DNA from: Mactra quadrangularis
Lineage: Eukaryota > Mollusca > Bivalvia > Venerida > Mactridae
Reading direction: 5' to 3'
DNA: 64,000 bases
Assembly (NCBI GenBank): GCA_025267735.1
Contig: CM046294.1
Span: forward strand, 42,879,570 to 42,943,569
The first letter of the stretch is position 1; each line of letters starts with the position of its first letter. The notes below the pieces were generated by a model. The model saw nothing but the letters and a program-made list of their open reading frames with translations. It had not been told where the DNA came from and made no database searches. Positions 44,801-56,800 of this stretch are shown in pieces. Made by a program: the position numbers and the translations under genes.

Positions 44801-47800
44801 GACTTGAATTCAGAATTGTATATAAAAACAAATGGTGCAACTGTTTTATTTACACCGATTTAACAGTGAAGAAAAATAAAGTGCACATGCATTGTTCCAT
44901 GAATGTGAATTAGAGTTGACCGTTAAAGATATTGATTCAAACTTATCAAAGTCGAAGAGTATTTAAGGACATTGGCTATTCAAATAAGAAAATATGGATC
45001 ATGGAAAAGACATGAAAAAGTTCTTTTTAATTTTTGTATTTTTTATAGTTATATTTAATATTTACTTTGCTGTGACAACATGTCAGCATCTCTTACCTCT
45101 GCACTCTTTGAAGTTTGGCATATTTCAACTTTTCAGGTAGGGGTCTATAAGCAAGTGCAAGAACTCTGTATCCCTTCATTGTGTATTTAGTCAGAACATC
45201 ATGGAAATCGTCAGGAACTGCAAGAAAATAACGAAAATGATCAGTTAGTTTACCCTGTGCTCATCAGATAACAGTCGAAGCGTGTTTAACACAGGTAAAA
45301 AAAGTTTACTACTTTCACTTGACACTTACATAAACTTACATATTTGGAGAAATGTATATAAATCAACACACATCTGATCACTTTCATCTAAATTGTGTAA
45401 ATAAGTCTAAACGAAGTGTTATTTCGGATGTTCAAAATAAATTTTTATATTGTCTTACCATTCTGAAAAAATATGATTCATGCCAAATATTATTACATTA
45501 GAAATATCAGTTATAACACTTTGTTTTATCTTAAAATATTAGTTATGCAAAACTTTGTATTTTGCGTTGTCTTTATATTGTATAACAGTTATAATAATAG
45601 TTACAAAAACATTGCAATATAGCTACAAACCTGTACTAGTGACACACAATGAAGCAACCATCTCAGGAGCTCCTTTAGTAAATATATCAAAATTAGACTT
45701 TCCCATTTGACGTATAACTACAGACATTCTCTGTAAACTGGACGAAAACGTAAATTGTCGAACTATTCCAATCTCTTGAGATGACACCTACAATAGATTA
45801 TGTTTAATGTATAATTTTGTTACATATTTATCAAGGCATGCTTCATCAAAATTAAAGACACAAAAATTAGATTCGTTTAAAATGGTAATCAATTTTGTTA
45901 ACATCACCCACTTTGCATTCTGTTGTTTTTCCTCGAAAGTTCTTCGTTACAGAATCATTAAAAACAAACATTTCAAGAATGAAATTGAAATAATGAACGA
46001 ATAATAATAGTGAACGAAGTCTTCATACTTCGGCGTTGCTTTCATAACTTTAAACATCTCCTTTGCTTTTTGTTGTATATCCCATTCCAAAACATAATAA
46101 TATTACCAATTAACGGTATACAACGCTACGCTGAAACAACCATTACTTACATAATATTCATTTCCAAATCCAGAGTTTTGGTTCAGTTTAGCAGATTTAG
46201 GATAAACTATAGTTGGACAGATCATATCAAAGTTTGATGATTCTTCTACACCAGGTTCTGTCAGTTCCTGAAATAATAATAGAATACCTTTGATAAATTA
46301 CTTATATTTCCGTTCATTACCAAAAAAACTAAAGAAGATTTGCCACACTAACAATGACTATATTTGTAGTAGAAGGTCTCTAGCCCATAAAACCCATGCA
46401 TATTTTATGTGTGATAATAGATAAAAATGATAATAGAATTTTTATATTCTAAATAATAGTGTTATCTATAACCATTGTGTCGTGTTAGTGCTTTTCCATA
46501 TATAACAAAACTTTTATATCCACAACTACTGGAATCAAACTAGGTTGTCAACCTTACTGCCCGTTGACGCAGCTTGTTCTGATAGTACATGGAATAATGA
46601 ACTTGACAAAGACCAAATTGTATGATGATTTTGTCATTTATTATACATATTTATAAATGACGCATATAATAAAACAATGATAAACAATACATGACATAAG
46701 TATTTACAATGCTGGGATAAGCAAATTTGTTCCTTTTACAACTTAACTTTTTAGTGAAATCATTATAATCACATTTGCTTATCCCAGCTTACAATAGTAA
46801 ATAATACATAGTAAAAACATGTACTGAAAAAGGTGGCGCAAACCACATAGCCATAAACTTTTATCATATTGTAACAGAAAATACTAACAATTTACTATAA
46901 TGCTTATAATACAGAGACTCAATCACTTAATTTTGCTACATTTTAACTATTCTAATTATTTAAGTGAAATGTTAAATTGACAACGCTTATATTCAACCAT
47001 CAATTGAAACATGTATGAACTTTTAATACTTACCCATCCAGTTGATTCAAACATGATTAGTTCTAAAGGATCACCACTCAGTTTGCCATCAATAATTGTT
47101 AAACTGTGACATGTCGCCATACCAACAAGGAAATTACCAACTGGTACCAAGTTGATGTTTTGTATTTCATTGTCGAAACTGGAATCAAAAGTAATTTTGA
47201 ATTAAGCAGTATTTATCTTTATAAAACCCCGTTTAGCCCCAGTTTAGCCAACATATACAACTGATAACTGATAAATTCAATTTTATTTGGAAACTATAAT
47301 TGGTCAAAATTAATGTCAATTCTTTCAGACCGAACAAATTTTAGTCAATGTAAAACCGTGAAGGATAATTTGATGCACTTATAGTTAAGGTGCATACTCG
47401 TATTTTTGCGATGATTTGGTATGCTGCAGTCAACTGAAAAAAATAAATCTACAGGCAACATTTTAAGATTTTTAAACCCTGAGAAATTTCATAGTTATGA
47501 TAAACAATGCATGTACTCGAACAAGCTGCAAGAGGTTTGCATTGCAAATAAGAAGATGAACTTACTGTGAATTGGAAACAGGTACTACACCATGCATATC
47601 CAAACCATCTTCTGTAAGTGTCCCAGTCTATAAAATACAGAAAATATGGTCAATGGTATAAATTAATTATGTTATAAAAAGGGTTGTTAAAACATATTAG
47701 AATCTGTCAAAAAGCAAATTAGGGGACGTTTTTATACACACAGGTATAAAACGTTCCTGTTATATCGAAACGTGCGTAAACTGCAATGGTAATTATCGTC

Positions 47801-50800
47801 AACAATTACAAAGCTTTGTGCTGTGATACTAAGCACATTATAAAAACATTGATCAAGAGATATCACCATTTCCAAAGACAGCGAGTATGTATTCTCACCG
47901 CCGCGATTGGATTGAAACTCTTTTTAAGGAGCGAAGTAATATCAATAAAGCATTTTGAAAAATCAAAGCATTAGCAAGTTATTTACGCTCATATGAATAA
48001 TATTCTACACTCAGTAAAAATGGTGAAATTAATGTAGAGTCTGAAAATTTAGGAAAAGTTAAACAAAATGACTAATTCAAACATGTTCTTACCTTGTCAA
48101 AGCAAACAGTATTTATACTTCCACACACATTTATACTTCTTGGACTGATACAATATATTCTTGCTTGTTTTAAACGTTTCTGAGCAAACACAATACCTAT
48201 AGTCAGAGCTGCTGGGAGAGCTGGCGGTACGGCTATAGTTATCAAATCTAAGGACCGAACAATGATATCACCTACTTCTTCTCCTCGATTACTCTGTAAA
48301 ATTAACAAACGGAATTGAAAACAGAATGGAAAAGAAACCCGATGCGGTTACAAAAATAATAAATTAGATTAAGTCACAGGTGAGAATATATATATGTAGT
48401 TCAAGTTTGGAATGCTGTCACTTTCAACGACTATAAACTGATGTATGTTTTCATTTTGAAATGCATCAGAACACGTTTTTTTTTTAATCTGGTAAGATTA
48501 ATTCCCCTCTTGATTTTTAAAACCAACACACCAAATTATATTATATCGATGTTGAGATTCCACATTGTACTTCTATCAATGGTGTGGTCTATAAATTTAT
48601 TCAACTGATAAAAATTGTATCGTAGTCTATAATTGAATGTTTTAAACTTACAGAGTATAAATATCAAACAAAGGTGTATATCAATGTAAATGATACGGAC
48701 TCAGTGGACGTAATGATAAAACAAACCTACCATAAGAACCATTGTAAACACTAAACCCATGCATGCTATAGCTGCTAACACGCCAACAAATTTATATGTA
48801 TCTCTATTAAACTTGAAATCTACTGGTTTAGGATATAGAATACTTCTAACTAGTTCGCCTTTGGCTGTCGAGAATCCTGAAAAAGAGAGTCGTGGTTAGA
48901 ATCATGGGGATAAATGCCCGCTCCTGAATCTCGACAAGATTTTGGAACTTTGGGGTTTGTAAATCGAACACGTGTGCAAAACTGCTAGTATTCTCGTTAG
49001 AGTTACGGCATAAGTAACTAATAATATAATAATATTCCAGACGTGTTCTTCTTGATGTTTTTGTAACCAAACATAACTTCTCAAGCCTCTATGCGCTTGT
49101 TGACATTACGGCACTTGTAACTCAATTAGATTCTGTTCTTTTCCGTTTTAGTTTGTAAACTGAGTTTGTGCTCTTTATTCCTTGTAAAAGAAGAAAGCAC
49201 TTTCAATGGAAACATTTTTTATCACAATAAAGTGAGTTTTAGAGTTTGGTATTTCTTTAAAATGGCATATTTGATTTGTTTAGGTAAATTTGAACATATT
49301 TGTCCCACAGCGAGTAAAAGATATAAGATATGTAGTACCCTGCTAGGCTGTATTAAAACAATTACTATTTTTACCAACGTATAAAATTCGACGAAGTTTC
49401 TATCGATATGCCAAATAATAATAAAGATTTACAAAAAGGCATACCAACCTGTTCTGAATACAATAGCTTTCACAGACTGACCACCATAATATCGTGTTTG
49501 TATAACATTGGTCCCACAAAACAATACATGACGTGCATGATCCTTTATATTAAAGTATACTACACTTTCATCTTGCGTCATCTGAGGATTGGGGAGAGGT
49601 GTCTTTGTTACTGGAACACTTTCACCTGAAATATTATGTTTGATTGATCTCAATGGTTTAAAGAATAAGTTTAGTGTTTAACATCATGAGAGGGCGAACC
49701 ATAAACGGCTAAAAGTTATTCTTAAATATGTGGAAACCTACATTTTTATAATTATTTGTTATTTTCGTATCTTAAAGTAACCTTTTAGGTGCAAAGAGAT
49801 CCGTACACACTAGGACATAGTTTAACACCCCCAGTGGACCTTGTTTTGAAACTGTTCGTTCCAAAGCAGAAACCCCAGTATGCTCTTGATTTTGTTATTC
49901 GTGCGTGGTGTTCTTTGTATCGCAAAAACTCTTATGATACTCCCTTTTTACCTTTTAGTTGTGTAAAAGGGCTGCGTTTTAATGTTGTTGTTCTGATATG
50001 TTTTCAAAATCCGTTTAAGAACATTGTACATCCTTAAAGATAGCTAAATTTGTCTGTTCTTCCACTTGTCCACTGTATGATGACTTACATGTATTTAAAT
50101 CCTTGATCTAAACTTGTACATTACCTGTCAACATGCTTTCATTAACAATACAATTTCCGGTTATTAGGATAGCATCACACTGCATCATACAACCATTTTT
50201 AGGTATTTCAATGACGTCACCAGGCACTAAATCATCGGAGGATACCTCGTGTGTTACTATAAAAATAAATAGAACGAAAAACACCATCACAACCACAGTG
50301 AAATAGTTTTATTAAAAATTAGTTATTGGTAGTTTTTGTGTAGATGATATTCTTATAATAAGTACAGGAGTCAGAGGAGTTTTATATTAAGTAGGGTTAT
50401 TTGTCACAACATGATTGAGAAAAAGACCGGTTTACCATACAAGCTTTTCATTTGTCTTTACAAATAAGTGTCAAAACTTGGACATTATTAACACTTTGAT
50501 ATGCAGATAATAGTCAGGGTCGCCTGTAGGGGCAAACTAGGACTTGTCAATTTAAAGCCTATCATTTTACAAACTTAATCATTGAGATGGATTCTTCTAG
50601 ATTTATGCCAAAGTTATTCTAATACGTCAAATTTCATCGCAATCAGCTAACGAGTTGTCAGGCATTTATCGATATTGTATTATATCAACAATATTTAAAC
50701 CATATCAAGAGTCACTTACATGTTTCTCCTCTATATACATTGACTGTTGTTGATGAATGTATCGTGTTTCTTAAAGCTCTTTGCATCTAAAATAAATGGT

Positions 50801-53800
50801 AGATCAATTGTTGATATCAATTTGTAATGTACAGAGTTTTAATCCTCTAGGGCATTATATGTGTGAGTTTAATTGTTAAAGTAATTTTAAAATAAGGACT
50901 AATTGTAAACTCTTACATTGTACAAGGTTACTATTTTCGTGAAATTGATAAAATGAAATGGAAAGCTTGCTAGAAACTGTAATATATTTGATAAAACGGA
51001 ATCAAAACTGCTGTGCATACTATGTGCAACTATGTACCAGACCTACCTTTCTTGTCTCATAAACAGTTGCTGTTATAGACACTACAGATATTAATACAAT
51101 ACAACTGGCGTAGTATTCATACTCGTCATAATACCATAAACTACAACTGAAGATTTGAAATATATAGAAAGGGGACAACACCTGAAAAGAAAAATAAGTG
51201 ATTTAACATAATTATGTTTTCTAGATTTTAAACTTTCTAAAAGACAAAATTATATATTACTTATGGAGACGATTGTCAGATGAGAGATCAAGTGAACGTA
51301 ATCTTCAGTTTGATGAATACCAGTCGTAGAATATGATTCATTTGAACGAAACATATTGATTGCATCGCGTTTATGGCGCAAGGGACCTTGCCGGGACTGC
51401 AAGTATCCCTATTAGACTAGTTTTAGTTAGTGGATTGTTGTTAAGTAGCAACCTCAGATAAAATGTTAGAGAATTCGATGTTGTATCCTTTAAGGAAAAC
51501 TATACTTACCTCTTTAAACAAGATTTTTATGATTGGTGTGACATGTATCCTGATAGAATTATAACCATATAAAACACGTCTAGAATTAGCTTGTTCATAT
51601 GTTAGAGCTGACGTCTCGTGGAAGAAATTACATGATACACTGTCCTCTATACCCCTGAATTGAAAACATTTTGTGTGTATAAGTTCTACATTGCAATCAG
51701 TGCTCCTTTTTACACAAATTCTTACAAAAATAGTAATCATAAGTCAATTGTATATTATTAGCAGTTCAGAGTCAGATGGATAATAAGAATAACTATGATA
51801 TGATATTAAAAATGTATACAATGTTTTTACACAATTCTATAATATTTGGAATTGATGAGCCAAAATATAAGCATATTATCAACGTTTCTTGCTTTCGACT
51901 TACAAAGATCTTTTTGTGAAAAGCACCACAGATACGTAAATATAATACCATTAACAAGAGCTAACCGAATAAATATAAGTGGTGATTAATTAACTAGTTC
52001 CTTAACTAGTTAATCGCTTTATGAACTTGTTGACTATGAAGTTAGCTGGTGGCAGACTTCTGCAACCATAGTATTGTATTGTAAGAGTAAGTTTGCTTTA
52101 GATAAAAAGATGTTAATCAGGTTGACTAGACCGATACATGGTTGATAAAATGATACTTTGTTCATTAACGATAAATCTAAAGTTGGTTTTAGCTACAAAT
52201 CAGAGGAGGCATTCGTGAGAGGATCTACTTAATTAGATGACGATAGTCATCATACTAACCACTGGTCAACACTTGTCAATTCACTCTTATCACTAGACAA
52301 ACTTTAGTTAACTGTGATGACCTTTGGTCAGCAAGACCACACGCACTACTCGTCATTATAACTCCATTTGGTTAAGACATACCACTGGCTAATAAGATTA
52401 AATTTAACCGATGGTCGATAAGACCGAAATTGATGGGTGGTAACATCCCCCACTGGCCAAGAAAGTAGTTTTTGAAAGCCAGCGTAAGTTGTTTAAATCA
52501 AAAATGCATTGTCATCGTTTGGCTGTTTATCTTAAAAACGAACTATTTATGGCGGTCGACCCAAACACATGTTCTCCGTGAAAACAATACCTCCGTAATG
52601 AGAGTTTAGTAAAGTAAGAAGTCATGAAAAACAAAACCGAAATCCAATACTGCTTAAATGTAAAAGGACAGATGAAAAGATAAAAAGTTTATTTATATCC
52701 CATTCATTTACAAATGCATGGGGACAATAAAATACAGACAAAGTATATTCACGTATGGACGCAACTACATAGCTTGTGGAAGATCCCCAACCTTTTGAAC
52801 ACACATTATACCATTTGATGCTATTGTTAGTTGTTATGAAAGTAGTTGTCTGAAATGGTATGTATGATTTCGTCATTCAATTAAAATGACATGTTCACTC
52901 ACAATACTTGCGTTGAATTATTAGTTGAATTTATTATTATGTGTAACACAAATTAACTCGCATACTACGGTTATTGTGATGGTTGTTTGATTGCAAAGTT
53001 TGGTGATTGAAAGGGAGAGTCAATTATACATGCAATACTGTTTATTATTATTTACATATATAAATAAATTCATAATCCCAACTATTTATGCGAAGTTATG
53101 GAGTTAATGAGTAGCATGCAGATAACACTTAGCTTACTTACTTTAATTTTTGAAATAAACCAGTCTCATTGTCCCAAATATATTTCACTTTCTTTGTTAC
53201 AAAATATCGGTAAAATTCTGATGTTGTCTGAAAAAAATATAACAAAAGTTATTTTGGGGTAACTTGAAGTCTGATCCTTCCAAGTTCTAATAATAGTTCG
53301 TAACAAAATCAAAGTTAACATCAGAGAAAAATCTATACGTATGATAAAGTTTGAACATTACAATTGGCAAATTATTATTTTAATGTATGCATATTTATTT
53401 TAACTGGATAGTGAAATAATGTGTAAAATCAACAAATTTCAATCTAGCAATATGGTAAGTTATGGATGTTAAATTGCTACAAACAATATCTGAAGAAAAA
53501 TTATGATGTTTTATAATTCTAGTTTTAATTTTAACGTTTGTGTTAGTACATTATTTTTGAGTATTATTAGATTATGTTGGTTAAAGGATCGAGTGTTAGT
53601 TAAGAAAAAAAACAAGTAAAAGGTTAGTTCTTCTTTAACTGTATATAGCTAACCAGGACCGAACTAGGACTCATATTGTTCTTGTTCTAAGTCCTCACTG
53701 TGTGTCAGTTTTGCGATGAATAGCTTCCAGAATTGGTATAGATGCAATAAATAACTATTAACACCAGGTTCAAACTGCTGCTACGCTTGCACATATCCCC

Positions 53801-56800
53801 ACTGTCAAATGCAGACGAAATCAAATTAAACGCCCCAAAAGAACTCAATATATTAGTTGATTAATTAAATGATAACTGGAAAAAGGTCACATACACCTAT
53901 GTATCAATATTAGTATATTGTTAGTCAATGCCAAATCTTCCATGCGAGCCTTAAACACCCTTGTATATATTTTTGTGAAAATGTAGCGTAGTGTTTGTTT
54001 GAAACAATATGTTAGTATTTAGTATTTCACAAGCAGTTAGGTAAGTCGACAAGCAAGATATACGAGTGTATACATAAAAAGCATTTGGTTTAGTACAATA
54101 TATGAAAGTATAATATTTACAGCAATGTTTAGAGAGATGCCTCCTTTACGACTCTGAAAAGATGCATAATGAAAAATCCACATTTTTAGAACAATGCAAC
54201 ACAAAAATATGAAGGAACAAAAGTTATAATAATCAATAACAGTCACTCCCTTTCGTGGCAATTTTTGTTTAAGTCACCTTTGCCATGAAAATTATTTATA
54301 CAAAATGACAATTGTAACAGCGACGTTCATTCAAATGATATTGACTTAAATGCAAACTCTGACTCAAAGGCTAAACATATCCAATATATAGTTTAACCAT
54401 TTACTAATCATTTTGGATAATGCGAATCAAAAAGATCTTTAGAGTGGCGGAAACGTTTGTGCTGGTTTCAAACTATTTCAAGTGGTAGGCGTCTTGAAAA
54501 AGCACGTGCTGTTCAAAGGGAAATAAGGAGATTCGCAAATGCAATGATAAAAATACATACAACAGTTGCTTCAGTTTCTGATAGTGGTGTGTTACTGCCT
54601 AGCGATCGTGTACGTGTTCCAGAACGTGGATTGTCTTTTATACTGAAATATTAGAAGAAGGTATGATAAAACTGTCAGATTTACTGATAGATATTAACAC
54701 AGTCGACATGTTCGAACCAATATTGACATTTCTCACAATACCAAGGACTTCGTTTTTAACTTGTCGTTACTCTTTTGTTATGTCGTTAAACAAGCGTGCT
54801 TAGTCGTCAAGTTTGTTGAAATCAAATTTATGACTGAAAACTTTCAGTTGTCTGGTGGTCTCCCTTTTGGACTCAATTGTTGTCCACGACTTTTTGTCAG
54901 GTAGTAAGTAATAGCGTAAATCAAAACAATAGAAATTGAAATGGAAAATTTACAAAACTAATAAAATAAAATGGTGCCAGAACTGATGCATCTAGTGAAG
55001 CATATCCGCCGTAACATATCTTTTTCACAAAACAAACAATATAAAATTGACGAATAGTTCTAAACTGAGGTTTTTTTATTGTGTATGTGTGTGAATTGTT
55101 AAACATACTTACGGTTGTCCATCTTTGGTAATAATCTTAACTTCAGACACAAACCACTGGTCATATTCATCCTAAAATCATATTTTATTATGACATTTAT
55201 ATAAATTAGTATTATGTTTTATTCAAAACTAAATATAATCAATAAATGATGTTTTCTTACTTAAAATGAATATATGTAAAACTGAAATTAAAAGTTCATG
55301 CCACAGATCAAAAGTATCGTTCTTGTGTGCAGCTGGACCATTTGGAGCACCATTTGAGCTTCTTCAAAACAGCAAATTAAAAAAACCCAAACGCAATGTC
55401 CATTATTTGCGGCCGTTTTCTCTCTCCCACTTTTGTGTTAACTTAATATTTATTATTTGATGCTATTATGAGTTAAACATATTGTTTGAGATTCTATGTA
55501 TGATTTTGTCGTTTGATGAATAAATGGCAATTACGCTCACAATGTGTGTGGCTTATTCCTTGTTTAATGTATTATTATGAGTGATACAAATAAACTATCA
55601 TTACCATATATCAGAATTTTGTTACTTGTTTGATTGCAAAATACGGTTTTTTGGAAGGGTAGAGTTAAAATGAAAAATGCTTTACTGGAAAGACGACATA
55701 ACCGGTACTACAAACCCTACCTTTAATATGACGTACGTGGCTTCAGCTAAGTCACAAGTCTCATACATCGCTTTAATCATTAAATGTGGCAACCAATAAA
55801 AGAACAGTCTAAGTAAACCAGCTGTGATCAAGATGAAAAACCACGTGATACCTGTCTTAATCACGTGACGTCGATATCCGGTCACTGACTGAAAATAGAA
55901 ACAGAATATGATACTAAAAGAAGTTGGCTTGAACTTGGACAAGAATAAGCTGTCTCAAGTCGTGACTGTTTATAGAATGAATATAAACCACTAAAGCATA
56001 AGTTGCAAGGATGTAAAAAAGAACGTATTATAAGTTTTGTTAAACGTGCATACTAGGGCTGCGGCGAGTATCCGAGTACTCGTATATTCGCGATCACGAC
56101 CAGAAAATCGAGTGCGAATATTCGTCACGTTCGAAATCGTCGGATCGCGATCTATTTTTGGAAAAAATGTAAAATCATTTTCAGCTTAATTATTTCTGAA
56201 AACGAGTCGCACTACTAATGAAAACGTTAATTTATGTAGGGACCGATTTATCTATTGTCAAAATTTTGATTGATACATATTTAAACAAAAATGTTACCAC
56301 TTAAAATGCCCATAAAATGTCTGACAATAGAATTTTTCTTGGAGTACATGGTTTTCCTTAAAGTAAAAGCTTCTGTAATTCTTCACTTATTTTTGTTTTA
56401 ACACGAATTTTGTATGCTTCTCCATTAGCAAGTGGTTTGTGGTTTTATTCCTGAATCACTACGCATGAATCGTGGTTCGGATCGGATCGCCACTTGCTCA
56501 ACAATCCACAGCCCTAGTGCATACATAATGATTAGCAATATCATATTGGGTAGCATTAAAAAGAGCAAACTCAGTTTGTTCAGGACAGTTAAACGGATAA
56601 TTATCTAGAATTAATGTTAATCATGGTTTTAAGTAAATAAACAATTTTATTGTGGGTAGTATCAAACTGATTAGTTTCATTTTCAGTTGAATATTTTATT
56701 ACAATGTCTAGATGTATAACAATAACTTTAACACTTATGTTGATAAAATTCTTTTGACCAAAACTTTATATCTTTGACAAATACTTTTATCTATATGTGG

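Noticed and set aside
52000..52460. Degenerate repeat of GGTCGATAAGACC-like words
   Set aside because: Several words recur (ACCACTGGTCAA, CGATGGTCGATAAG), but spacing is irregular and I could not define a unit.
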